Below are positions 51,840-63,653 of a stretch of DNA of 64,000 bases, piece by piece (position 1 is the stretch's first letter; every line of letters begins with the position of its first letter). Source of the stretch: Cinnamomum chago (taxonomy: Eukaryota > Streptophyta > Magnoliopsida > Laurales > Lauraceae); assembly GCA_038049695.1 (NCBI GenBank), contig CP142451.1:8740001-8804000 (forward strand), read 5' to 3'. Below the pieces are notes generated by a model that worked only from the letters and a program-made list of their open reading frames with translations, made no database searches and was not told the DNA's origin. Made by a program: the position numbers and the translations under genes.

Positions 51840-52954
51840 ATGGCTTCTTCTTTTTCTACTACTACCACCACCATCTTCTCTCCTTTCTCCCTCCCTTCTT
51901 CTCCACACTGCTCCCCCAAATCACTTAAATACCCCATCATCTCTCCTCCCACAAGGCAGGTATTCTATTTTTTCTCTCCTTTTCATTTCATCAAACACTT
52001 CTCCTTCACTGCATTTCCCTCTCCTCTCTTTCTCTTTTGCATTTCATCAAACACCTCTCCTTCACTCCATTATTTCCTATCTTCTCTTAATTCTCTCATC
52101 TTCTATGCAGGCGCCTCAGGATCTCATCTTGCTTGGCCGTAGATCCGACGGACGAGAATCTCTCCACTCCTTCTCTTCATCCTGACGATGACGATCTCCG
52201 CATTGTATTTGCCGCCGGAGGCACCGGCGGCCACATCTACCCGGCCATCGCCATTGCCGACGACCTCAAGCTCCTCCGCCCCGATGCCAAGATCCTATTC
52301 CTCGGCACCGGTTCCGGCATGGAATCTATCTCCGCCCCCTCCGCCGGCTTCGACTTCGCCGCCGTCCCGGCTGTCGCTCTCGCCCGCCCTCTCCTCTCTC
52401 CTCTCAATCTCGTCTTCCCCTTCCGCCTCCTCAAATGCGTCCTCACCAGCTACAGGAAATTGCGCGATATCCGCCCTCGGGTCGTCGTCGGGACCGGCGG
52501 GTACGTGGCGGCGCCGGTATGTCTTGCTGCTGCTCTAAGTGGTGTGAAGGTTGTGATCCAGGAGCAGAATTCAGTGCCTGGGTTGGCGAACCGGCTTCTG
52601 GGGTTGTTTGCGGATAAGGTTTTCGTGTCGTTCGAGAGCTGTTCGACGTATTTCCCCACAGAGAAGTGTGTGGTGAGTGGGAACCCGGTGAGGGCTTCGT
52701 TGAGGCGGTACACGTCTAAGGCTGTCGCGAAGATGTATTTCTTTCCGAGAGCGGCTGTGTCTGGGGCGCAGGTGTTGCTGGTTTTGGGGGGTTCTTTGGG
52801 TGCGAATTCGATTAATATAGCAGTGCTGAATATGTATTATCAGATGCTGATGGAACATACGAACAGGTTTATCATATGGCAGACTGGGGTGGCTGGGTTT
52901 GATGAGATGGAGAGTCTGGTTCGCAATCATCCTCGATTGCTTTTGACACCGTAA

Positions 52955-52992
<38 letters not shown>

Positions 52993-55900
52993 TCTTTTTT
53001 TCACATTCCCAATGCTAATTTGTGTAATGTGTATGCTGCCCTAGAAGTTTCAAAGAACAGAATCCAGACTGCCAATGTGGTGGGCCCCACTCCGGGGGAT
53101 GAACACTCTTGGTCATTGAGCAATTGCCAATGAATTGGATCAATGAAGTATGGTCTCACTAGTAACTTAGAGACTATCAGCGTCAAGTTATCTCATGAAT
53201 CTGGGTCAACTTAGAGAGTTCTACTCTTAAAACTCTAAACTTGTATATGACCAAAACTTAAATCTTTTGATAGTTTCTATTCCTTTCGTTTAGAAGAATT
53301 TCGTAATCCTTCTTTTTAATTTTTTTTATGGGAAATTGTTAAGGTTCTTGCATACAATGGATTTGGCATATGCGGGTGCGGATCTTGTTGTTTCTAGAGC
53401 TGGTGCAATGACTTGCTCGGAGATCTTGGCCATTGGAAAGCCTTCTATTCTGGTAGTTAAATCATTCCCTTCACTGGAATTTATTCCCTTTCTCTGTTTT
53501 AATGATAATGATTATAATTTTCTTTTCGGTAACTTACTCATAATGTTGCTGGAGACTTTCAAGGTAATGAAATTCAAGTTGCAAATTAATTCTTTAGTGG
53601 ATATTTTGTGGATCAGATGTGTTCATTTGAGAAATGACTACTCCTTTTGATCTCTGAACTTGGATATTATTTCAATGTAATACCCAATGACCATTATAAT
53701 TACAAACATAGGTAAATAGTAGAGAAGCTTTTTTTTTTTTAATATATATTGAGAAGATACTAGCATAAACAAGATATTTAAAAAGTTTCATTTTTTTTTG
53801 AGAAATAAATAAAAATATGAAGTAACAGAAGGCATAGAACAAAACAAAAATGAGGTCAGTAATTTCAAAGTTCATAGAGATTATTGACCCAATAGGGCCA
53901 ATACGGAAAGGCTACGCAGAATCTTTTGTCACTCCCACTTTGCCAAGTTCATCCTATTCATCATTAAGCTCCCATGCCACTTGCCTTAAAATTAAACGTC
54001 CTTGATCACTTAATACATTCACTGCAAGAGCAACGTTACATGATACTCAGATTTGAATCCTGCCCATAATAATGTATTGAAAGATTGTCTATCTTTTAAT
54101 AACTGGGACCCCCATTTGGGAGTTCAATTCACCCTTAGTATATAATTGCTACCCATATCTTTTTAGAAGGCTCATGGAACAAGAGCCAACTTCTTCATAT
54201 GTGATTTATTTATTTATTTATTGTTCTCGTTTCATTTGTAACTCTAATGTGACTTACTTTGAACTAGTTTCCAGCAAAATGCTTTATAAGTCAAGAAGTT
54301 GTATTTTTTTCATTCTTTTTTTTGGAATTGTATTGAGAAGCTCTTTTTTCTTACTACATGCTAAGCTAGAATTGTGGCAGAAAACGTTAGAAACAAAATG
54401 GTTTAGGCTAAGTCGATGTAAGACGGAATATATGGAATGCAAGTTTAGTCAAAGTAGGACACCTGGTAACTTAGAAGTAAGTTTGGGCACACAAAAAATT
54501 GTAGAGAAAGAAAACTTTAGTTACCTTGGATCTATGGTGAAATAAGATGGAGAGATTGATACTGATGTAAGTCACAGGATTCAGGCCGGGGTGAACCAAA
54601 TGGAGGAGTGCTTCGGGGATCTTGTGTGATCGAAAAGTCCCCCTCAAGGTTAAATGAAAATATTATAAGGTGGCGGTACGTCCAACGTTGTTATATGGAT
54701 CAGAGTGTTGGGCAGTAAAGCATAATCACGTTAAGAAGATGGAAGTGGTGGAGATGAGAATGCTAAGATGGATGTGCGGGATCATAAGGAGAGATAAGAT
54801 TATGAATGAGGAGATTAGGGGCAAAGTAGGAATAGCACCGATTAAAGATAAAATGAGAGAAAATCGACTGAGATGGTTCGGCCATGTTAGAAGGCGCCCA
54901 ACGGAAGCACCTGTTAAAAGGTGTGAAAGCATGGAGATTGCTAGGAGTAGGAGAGGGAGAGGGAGGCTCAAGAGAAGTTGGAAAGAAACTATTAAACATA
55001 ACTTGCCTACATGGATCTAACGGAGGACATAGCCCTAAACAGATTTGATTGGCGTCGTCAAATCCATATAGCCGACCCCACCTAGTGGGAAAATGTTTGG
55101 TTTGGTTTGGTTTGGTTTATTCTTGATTTTACAAGTCATCACATTTTGCAATTTTAGAACTACGAAATCCAAAATGTTGTTTAAGGAGGAAATGGATCCA
55201 TGAAAGATCCTCGTGTTCCTTCCAATTAGACCAAAGAATGGCAAAAGGAATGAACTAATTTTTATTGTCTGCAGGTACAATAATTCTTCTAAGAAGTTCC
55301 CCAAAAGATACTAATAATAGAATCACTTGGGTTCCTAATCTCTTTCACAGTAATCTCTGATCTCCACGAAGATAATCCTTTCTTTAAGACAATTTATTGT
55401 GTTAGAAGAGTCTTCCTTATTAACCACACTAGCATACCAACCCATGCTTAGCATAGATATAACCAGCATTGCAATCTAAATATTCATGCATTATAAAAAA
55501 ACTGATAATTTTTAGAAAGAAAACAAAAGAAAAAAAAAAGAGAGGTTATGAGTACTTGTATATGTAATCAAAATGTTAGTGGCGTAGAAACGAAATAGGA
55601 GAATTAGAGTAGAAAGGGAATGAGAATTGGAGTAGAAAGGAGATGGTATAATTTGGATGAAAACAGAGCCTTTGCAAAAGAAGAAAACAAAATAAGAAGA
55701 AAAATAGAGAGTAAATAACTGATTTTGATAAAGCAATAAAGTAGGTAGTTGCATGAGATAGGAGTGGGAAGAGAACATGCAATATTTTGAAAAAAAGTAA
55801 TGCAACTTCCATTCAAAATTAAAATTGTCGCTCAAAATCGAATCCAAAACCCTTCTCTTTAATATATTATAACTAGCACAATAACCCGTGCTGAGCACGG

Positions 55901-58900
55901 ATATGGCCAACATTGCAATTTAAATACTCATGCATTAAAAAGTTCATAGATTTTAGAGAAAAAAAGCTAAAGAATAGGAAGGTTATGAGAGTACCTTATT
56001 ATGCAATTCAAGAGCTAGTGGCATGAAGAGGAGAATTTGAGTAGAAAGAGAAATGCAGAACTTGGATTAAAATGGAGCTTTTGCAATAAAATAAAAGTGG
56101 GGAGTGGTTATAAGTGATTTTGACTTTTGATTATAATGAGATAAAGCGGGTAGTTGTATGAGTGGGGAGAGAAGTTTTGAAAACCGAATAACTTGTGGTC
56201 AAAATTATAACCGCCTGTCAAAATTGAATCCAAAAACCTCCTAGCTTAATATAGTATAATTGATTGGACCTAATGATGGATGGAGTCTTCACACCTCACC
56301 ATGGATGCATGTCGGTTAGAGTCATCACCATTGGGAACCCAAGGGGTCTTCACACAGGGGAGAACACTTGCTTCACAATAGTGAGAGGAAAAGAGAACTT
56401 TCATCGAATTGCAAATGAGAGATTACAAGGTATTCATACAGGAGGAGATCAATATACTACTTCTTAGGAACTTAGGATTTTCTTTCCCTTCCATGAAATT
56501 GATAACATGTTAATCTCTTTTTCTTAATAGGATCTTCTTTCCGTTTTTTCATTGACGACATGTCGATTATCTTTTATTGATTACATGTCAATCAAGATCT
56601 TGTTAGATTTAAGATAGTATTTTCTACATTAAGAATCTTAGATTTAGGAAACTTTATTGGAAAGCTACGTACTAAGAAACGAAGCTTAGTTGGGCTATTG
56701 GGTTGAGTGTCCATGGGTTAGGCCCATTGGATCTATCATCTACGGGCTTGGCTTAATGACCGACCCAATATGGATCAGTCACACTCTCATACCCTCATGA
56801 TCTGGCACCAGGCCCAATTTCACTCCTATCAAACCTTTATCCACTGTTGGATTGAATCTCAAAGAAATCTATGGTTAAAAGACCACTAAACTTTATGGCT
56901 ATTAAACCAAGGGCTAGGGATCTGGTAGTGCTGAATTTTTTTTTTTTTACCCTTATCCATAAGGAGACCTTTCCATGCATCACACCCACACTAATAAGTA
57001 ATAAGTAGGCATCTTAGTGGCCCCCACGAGGCGGACTGCATATTAGAAGTATACAGTCTGCTCCTAGAACATTCCCCCAAGAAGCATAACCAAAACCTTG
57101 GAGATAATTTGGTTGTGTCAGTCTACTATGGATTTTGTCAGAGGGGACTCAGGCAGGGCGAGCCCAATTACAGGCATGTGGGTGCGGTTCCACTCGTCAA
57201 ACTGCAGTGGCCTTTGAAAACCTACATGAAAACTCTAGGTCCACTTCCAAAAATCCAATAAAAATTATGGGTGCACATGAAAATCCTTGATTTGCCCCCA
57301 AAAACAAACTACCTATTAGGGTCCGCAACCCTCAAATGAAATTCTTAGGTCCGCCACTGGACTCAAGGAATGCAATTAAGCATCTATTTGATGTTTTAGT
57401 ACCTGTCCCTTTTTATGTTTGTTTGTATGCAAATAGGTGAATGAGGTTGCTTATGTAGTTGCAAAAAAAGATGAGCATTTGTCGATCTTGTCTTGGCATT
57501 GGAAATTTAATTCTGGTTGTGTGATGTGAGCATTTGTAGATCTTGCGTTCATATTGGAACTTTTGTTTCTGGTTGTATAATGTAATTTTCCTGTTGTTTT
57601 AATGAAGTCATATTGAAAAGAGAAGTCTCCTTGTACGAAATCTTTTCTTTGTATTGGAATTCGTTCATGATTGTATGATGAATTTCCTGTTCTAATTATT
57701 TGCTACTGATGAAAAGATTCTTACAGCACTAATACTGTTGACGTGTCTTTTATTTCTATAGCTTGATTTTTCTTAATTTAATGAACTGCTTTTACTGATT
57801 GTAGATACCATCACCAAATGTTGCAGAGGGTCATCAGATAAGGAATGCATATATCATGGAAAACATAGCAGGATCAAGGATCATATTAGAAGAAGAACTT
57901 GACTCAACTACTCTTGGAAGTGTGATTGATGGGATCTTAGGTATTAAATTTCTCGCTTTTACAACAACTAGAGCATTTTTGAAATTTTTTAGGTCAACAT
58001 TCTTATACTTCTATTTTTTGGATCATCAAGTTGAGAATCAAGACCGGTTGAGACTTGAGATGATCTAGCAGCCATCAAATAATGCAGCAAATTCTTTTCA
58101 TACAATTACATATTGGGGCTGTACGTACCATGCCATATTTTAATGGTGCCAATGTCTGCATTTTGCAGATGCAACAAACATACTCGCCCTGCAAATGCGA
58201 ATTATATTACAAATCAATGTGTAAATAGGGGGTACCAAGTAACAGGCTCTAATAGCTCTTGTATTCTTCTGCTTAGAAATAAGACATCTCCCATCAGGAC
58301 AGCTGGTTCTGTGATCGGGTCCCAGAGGATTGTGCTGGTTTTGGTCTTGCCTGAACTGTTTGTGTAATGGGAAAAATGCCTAATTGTAGAAATTGAAGTA
58401 GAATAAACCTAAGAGTCATCATATGGAGTTGACTGGGACTCACTCATCACTGCAGACAGTAGTACTTATCACCTTCAGGCGTGGAGTCAACAACACGAAA
58501 GAGAGATTTGTTCAAAACTTTTCATTGCAGCTGGGACTGTCTCTTGGTATCGATATAAAGCCCAGCCTGGCTGTCCACATCAAAAGAAAAATTTGATGAA
58601 CTCCTTGTAAAATACCTTCTTAAGTGAAACAGCTCTTCTGCTTTTACTTCTAAGACTTGGAATTATGTCTATGACAAGGATTGAGCTTATAACAATGACT
58701 AACATCTCTAAAAACCATCACTAGTACCATGAAATATGAATTACTCCTTAAAATGAGGACTAACATGACTAACGCCATCATTAAACTGTTCTCTTTTTTT
58801 TTTTTTTGAATGGTCATCATTAAACTGTTCTCATTTGACTCGAGCATTATTTATCTGATTAGACTCCAAAATGTATGTGCTGTACGATGAGTTCTTCCCT

Positions 58901-61151
58901 TGAGAAATCTGAAAAACATGATGGGGCGCATATACGAAATGCAGAACCATCTTGGTTTTTTGCATGTAACTTTTTATTACCTATGAACTTGCATCAGAGA
59001 CACATTTGTATATGTAAAAATAAGGAGTTAAGTGTACACCAAAGATAATTTAGTACTCAATGCTCAAGAAATCTGGCTGAAATTTTAGCAAGTTGGTCCC
59101 ATTATCACTTGATTCTTGATGTTAGTTACACGTGCATTCAGGTGGGACCATTATTTATTTATTTTTTGAGATGGTGACAAAAATCTTGTGAATTGGAAAA
59201 ATTACAATGCATAAGCTATATAGTGTAGGATTTATTTTATGTAAGAAACAGAAGTAGAAAAGTTTGTCCCCATGTTTGGAAAAAAGAAGGATGGAAGTGT
59301 TAATCTGACAAAGACTCTCCTATGGAGTATGGACATTGATTGTCTAAATTACTCCAGATTTTACTGAAGAATCTGCAACTGCGTTGGATTCTCTCCTTGA
59401 ATGATAATAAAAACTCACATTTGCTTGAGAACTTTAACATCTTTATTTTGGTTTTCTTTGATATGATTGCTTCATATTTTTTTGTCCCTCAACAGACCAA
59501 AAAGAGGAAGACACTAAAAGAAACAAGACTAGGGGAGATAAAATGCAACATCTCAAGGCCCAAAGAGTAGTGTCTATGAACTCCATCACTTGCTAGTTAA
59601 TTAGCTGTGGAACTGGCAATTCTTAATGCGTGGAATCACTTACAGTAGAAGGCCGTAATCCAGTCATAAATGTCCTCTGCCCAGTCAAAGAGCCTCCAAG
59701 GATAAATGCCCTCAGGTCCACTGTACTATTCAGAACAAATCACCTTCAATGATGATATCAACTGCTCCAAGGAACTTTAGCTCCCAATTGGATGATTGTA
59801 GCTATGTATTCAAGTTTCAAGGACTTTCAAAATGAATGCTTGGACCAATCTGTTTCCAAGGCGCTCCTAATCACATGACCAGAATAATCATCTCTAATCC
59901 ATGAGTCTCTCTACACATCCCCCTACCCCCATGAATTTGCATGTGTCATTGTGGGTCCCTCTTTATTTCCTACCCCCACCCTAATGATTGACCCAATTAC
60001 ACCCTCGACCTTCCTTCCCAGATTTATGACTGATTAATACTCATTGTCCTCATTTCCAAAGTTGGATTGAATAAAAAAAACTCTCTATATATGAATTTAT
60101 TAAACTTTAAGGCCCTTTATTGATAGATATAATCATCTGATTGGCTTGATATTTGGCACATTACTAATTCGCATCCAAATCTGTCCATCCCCTACCCTCC
60201 ATGGTTGTGAATTGTGATGCATCCAGGTGGGCCCCACAAGAGGAACTGAGTCATGGCTCATGACTATGAATTCTCTTTGTCAAAGTTTGCAAGTCCAAAA
60301 TAATTTTAAGGAACATGAGATTCTTTAGGTCTGTTTGTTTGTATTAGAATACATAAGGATTCATGGTCAAATGAGCTTCACCAAAGGATTATTAAAGAGA
60401 TGAGTGAAGTGTGATTGATATGAGGTGAGGGGTGAAGGATATGAGGTAGCAATGTAGATGGGACCTTGACGTTCTTGGGATTTGAATTACTGGGGTGATG
60501 ACTGGATGTTCATTTCCCATCTTCCCTTGATTTGCTTTTTATTAAAGGGGAGGTTTTTCGCCTTGGATCTTCATTTTTAACCAAGTATGGCTTGAATTCC
60601 CATGTATTCAGTTCCTATGTATTCAGATGCAAACAAACAAGCTCTAAATATGCTTTTACATATTCTACTTTCTCACGAGGTATACAAATTTTAAGAGTAT
60701 AATTCTTAACTTTGTTTCTCGAAGATTTTTTTTTAATTCACTTACTGCTTACGTAATAATGATTAAGTAAATCGTAAACATTTCTATTCTCATGCAGTTG
60801 AACTTTCCAAATATGTGCATGTGCAACTCCATTTTTGTTCCTCCCTTGCTTCAATGCAGATGCATATTCTTTTTGGAAGTTTACTTTTTTACCAATCAGA
60901 AAATGTTCTTGTTGACAGAAGCTAGTTTTGTGGTTTTTATTTCTGATTCATGAAATATGGTGTCATGTGGCTAAGCAGCCAGTGCAATATTAAATTTTTT
61001 TGGTGACCTTCCTCATTTCTTTTCAGGGGATGAGAGTGAGATGGCATTGATTTCTGAGAAGGCAATGAAGGCTGCACGGCCTGATGCATCTGCACAAATT
61101 GCCCAGCACATTCTTTCCCTAACCAAGTTACCGGCACAAACAACAAAGTGA
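51840..61151 (+). CDS. MURG: Plant MurG-like glycosyltransferase (lipid II synthase homologue)
   Basis: Five exons: 51840-51955, 52111-52950, 53344-53452, 57805-57940, 61027-61151, giving 441 residues; bacterial MurG is about 355 and plant forms about 430. The start ATGGCTTCTTC has a strong plant context and opens a serine/threonine-rich plastid transit peptide. The N-terminal GT-B domain shows GGTGGH (74-79), [12 protein letters not shown] and [14 protein letters not shown]. The C-terminal domain shows [10 protein letters not shown], then [19 protein letters not shown], then [15 protein letters not shown], the sugar-nucleotide site. MurG adds GlcNAc to lipid I in peptidoglycan synthesis. Plants keep MUR genes; in moss they are needed for plastid division, and their role in flowering plants is unsettled. 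The frame from exon 1 to 2 works only with a GC donor at 51956 (acaag|gcaggt); the GT donor four bases on shifts the frame. Other introns are GT-AG. Confidence 0.88.
52959..52990. repeat. 32-bp poly(C) tract next to a MURG splice donor
   Basis: It starts 8 bp after the donor gtaagg at 52951. Such a C-run is G-rich on the other strand and could hamper sequencing; its exact length is uncertain. Confidence 0.85.
54363..55119 (+). mobile_element. 5'-truncated RTE-type LINE remnant
   Basis: The frame from 54363 reads [17 protein letters not shown], then [10 protein letters not shown] and ENFSYLGS up to a stop at 54544. After a frame change, 54670-55020 reads [40 protein letters not shown]. This is the end of the reverse transcriptase protein of plant RTE LINEs. 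Tandem ttggt units (55094-55118) form the simple-repeat tail typical of RTE. Stops, a frame change and loss of the 5' end make it dead. Confidence 0.85.
55429..55872 (-). mobile_element. Helitron-like non-autonomous element, copy B
   Basis: Same structure as the 48.7-kb copy: a weak hairpin (tatgctaagcatg) near CTAG at 55429-55432, and an AT-rich other end at ttaatatattataa, followed at once by the CTAG of copy C. It contains gagaatt/agtagaaa-rich purine blocks shared with copy C. Confidence 0.5.
55873..56260 (-). mobile_element. Helitron-like non-autonomous element, copy C
   Basis: Starts ctagcacaataacccgtgct with hairpin ccgtgctgagcacgg and ends cctagcttaatatagtataa. It lies head-to-tail with copy B with no spacer, as tandem Helitrons often do. 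Confidence 0.55.
57941..61026 (+). other. MURG intron 4
   Basis: 3.1 kb between exons 4 and 5. It has short frames without domains and no clearly delimited element. Confidence 0.6.
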
Positions 61152-61745
61152 AAAAAGCTGAAAGGTAATGTGATCAAGTGTGACTTTTGTCATATATGGT
61201 GGGGCGGTTTTGATTTAAGCTGCAGATCTCTGGAGTCATTAAAATCATGCAGTACCTTGTTTTAACTATTTTTTCGAACAATTTGCGATGAATCAGCACA
61301 AAATTCTCTTGGTTCTGAAGAGATTCCTCTTGAACTAGAATCCATAACAAAGCAAGAATCATCCTGTGATTGTGATTTGTGCTTTTTCATCAGTGAAGTT
61401 GAGTGGGCACCAACTTTGGCATTTACTTGCACCAGCTAAATTACTCAGCAGTACACATCTAACCGAGAAGGGTGTGTACTTCTGGGAACAACTCCATTGT
61501 TGTAGTGCTACTTTTAAGTGATTTCTGTAAGATCATTTGGTGTTAGTCTATTCAGTTTTGTATCTTGGTGGGGTTTGTCTCTATGATGGTGAAAGGGGTC
61601 TGACTTTCATAGCGAATTTCAGTCATACAGTTGATGTTTGTCAGTGTAAATCCCAAAATCTGCTTGCAAAGAGTTCAAGAATTTGAATGAGTACTGTTGG
61701 ATGTGATTCGGTTAGCTTGCCTGCACTGTGAATTTTAGTGGGTAC

Positions 61746-62287
61746 TGATGGGTCAGGCCCAAATGACTCGGTCCATAGTGGCAGGTTAGGCCCAAGTGGC
61801 CCGGTCCACGATAATTGGTCAGGGCAAACTGACCTTAGTCCATGGTGAGCCCGGGTCGTCATCTACTCGTTAAGGGCCGGGTTCGGATCCACTGAAGGAA
61901 GAAGTCATCATGTCGTTTCACCTACTTGCTTTTACCAATTCCCGCGGAGGAAATCTTATATGCTCATCTGTTGAGGAGAGTTCGGAAGACTCCACCAGAC
62001 TGGAGCGTACATCATTGGAGATCCCTGGAGGATCTCCCCATCCGTTGGAGAAAGAGTATAAAAGGAGGAGTCCTAGCAAAGGAAAGGGGGATCTCTTGAA
62101 TTCTACACATCATTATTGTATCTGACTACTTTGTAATCTCCTCCCCAGAGTAATAAAGCGATCACTTGAAGTGGACGTAGGTCATCCAGACCGAACCACT
62201 ATAAACTCTCTCTCTCTTCATTAATTTTCACATTTATTATATATCACTTGACCGGTGGTGCCCGAAAGCCACTTTTTGGCATCATCA
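61746..62287 (+). mobile_element. 5' LTR of a Ty3/gypsy-type retrotransposon
   Basis: Candidate limits TGATGGGTC...GGCATCATCA form a 5-bp TGATG/CATCA inverted end. Inside are a TATA box (tataaaag, 62057-62064) and an AATAAA-type signal (taataaag near 62150). The left flank is ggtac. The 3' LTR and second target duplicate lie outside the window. It begins about 600 bp after the MURG stop codon, in the same orientation, and may affect its 3' end. Confidence 0.7.
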
Positions 62288-62290
62288 GTT

Positions 62291-62308
62291 TGGCGCCGTC
62301 TGTGGGAA
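62291..62308 (+). other. Retrotransposon primer-binding site
   Basis: tggcgccgtctgtgggaa starts 3 nt after the LTR end. It resembles the tRNA-derived primer site seen in many plant gypsy elements (tggcgcc core, tRNA-Asp-like). Confidence 0.75.
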
Positions 62309-62338
62309 ACGAAAAGAATTTCCTTTTTTCAAAAAGTC

Positions 62339-63653
62339 ATGCCGATCACCAGATCAACAAGGCGACAAGATGGTAACCCCTTGCGCGAGGGCGAGGGTAA
62401 TCCTCCACCGACCAACCCCGCACCGAATGCTCCCGCTCCCTCTCCTCAGCAGATGCTGGAGACCATGCAGCAGTTGGTAACCCAAAACCAACAAATACTG
62501 CAGCTCATGCTGGCGAGTCAGGGAGGAGCACTAGGTGCAGGGCCGCAGGAAGCACCACACTCGGAGCAACTGGTCGCTCCACGCAGAGGGGCACCTCACC
62601 CGGGCGCCCGTCAACACGGTGCCCGGGGCCGAGGCGCCAACCGAGGCCGCCTTCCCATGGGCGCCCAACCCCTGGGCGCCCAGGGTGGAGGACCACAGCT
62701 GGGCGCCCAAGCCCTGGGCGCCCAACCCCTGGGCACCCATCCTCATGGCGCCCTGGGCGCCCGTCATCATGGCGCCCACGCCCAGGGGACGTCTGCTGGA
62801 GCTCCGCTGGTCGTCCCGCACGGAAGACTCTTGGTCGATCCTGAAGGCCGCGCTCACCTCGACGTACCTCCTCCCCCTGGAGGAGTCGCAGGCGGGTCGA
62901 ACCATGGTGGACTTCCACCTCCTCCCTCTGCTTCCAATCATGAGGATCCTGATTTCCAGGAGGAGGGAAGTGGAAATTACAACCTGGAAGACGAGAGCCA
63001 GTTCCAAGGTCAATCCAGAGAAGCTCCCAACCTTTGGGACGAGAAGATCAAAGAGATGCAAAATCAGATCGGCAACGTCTTCAATGCCATGAGGGCACAG
63101 GTACCAGAATCCATGAAAATTCAAAATGCCAACCATGGAGACCTTTGATGGGACCAAGGACCCGTTGGATCACTTGGAAACATACAAAACCCTATTGCAA
63201 CTACACAACATCTCTGACGAGATCATGTGTAGAGCATTTCCAACCACCCTGAAGGGCTCCGCACGGCAATGGTTCTCCAGTCTGGCCCCAGCCTCAATCT
63301 CCACCTTTGCAGAGCTAAGCAAGTCCTTCGTGTCGCACTTCATTGGAGGACGCCGCCCCCAGAAGCCTGCCACCCACCTGCTCAGCATAAAACAGGACCG
63401 AGATGAGAGTCTGAGGAGTTACCTCACTCGTTTTAATGAGGAGGTCCTCCAAGTAGAGGAGCCCAGTGACAAAGTCGCCATGACTGCCTTTCTGGGAGGC
63501 CTCCGTTCATCCAGATTCCTCTTTTCAGTAATGAAGCGACCACCAAAGAGCATGACAGAACTATTGGCAAAAGCTCAAAAATATATGAACGCTGAGGAAA
63601 TCAACAGGTCTAGGCGAGGTGAATCATCTCGTGGGTCGCCCAAAAAAGCTTGA
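62339..63653 (+). pseudogene. Retrotransposon gag gene, frameshifted
   Basis: Part 1 (62339-63148) starts MPITRSTRRQ, has a Q-rich stretch, then a low-complexity run of GAQ/LGAQ units coded by repeated ctgggcgccca palindromes, then an acidic region, and ends at a TGA. Part 2 (63126-63653), in another frame, reads FDGTKDPLDHLETYKTLL, RAFPTTLKGSARQWFSSL and SYLTRFNEEVLQVEEPSDKV, the conserved core of plant gypsy gag (retrotransposon_gag domain). The two parts overlap in different frames near 63120, so a one-base indel probably broke the gene; programmed frameshifting at this place is not usual. Part 2 stops at 63653 where the 78-bp array begins; no zinc knuckle, protease or polymerase is seen in the window. 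Confidence 0.85.

Larger units (their letters stand above)
53453..57804 (+). other. Large MURG intron 3 carrying transposon remnants
   Basis: 4.35 kb between exons 3 and 4. It contains an RTE-type LINE fragment (54363-55119), two Helitron-like copies (55429-56260) and unassigned AT-rich DNA (56261-57804). Despite these the splice borders (ctg|gtagtt, attgtag|ata) are intact. Confidence 0.7.

Noticed and set aside
62531-63157. 208-codon minus-strand frame and similar ones over gag
   Set aside because: Shadows of the GC-rich gag coding strand and its palindromic repeats.
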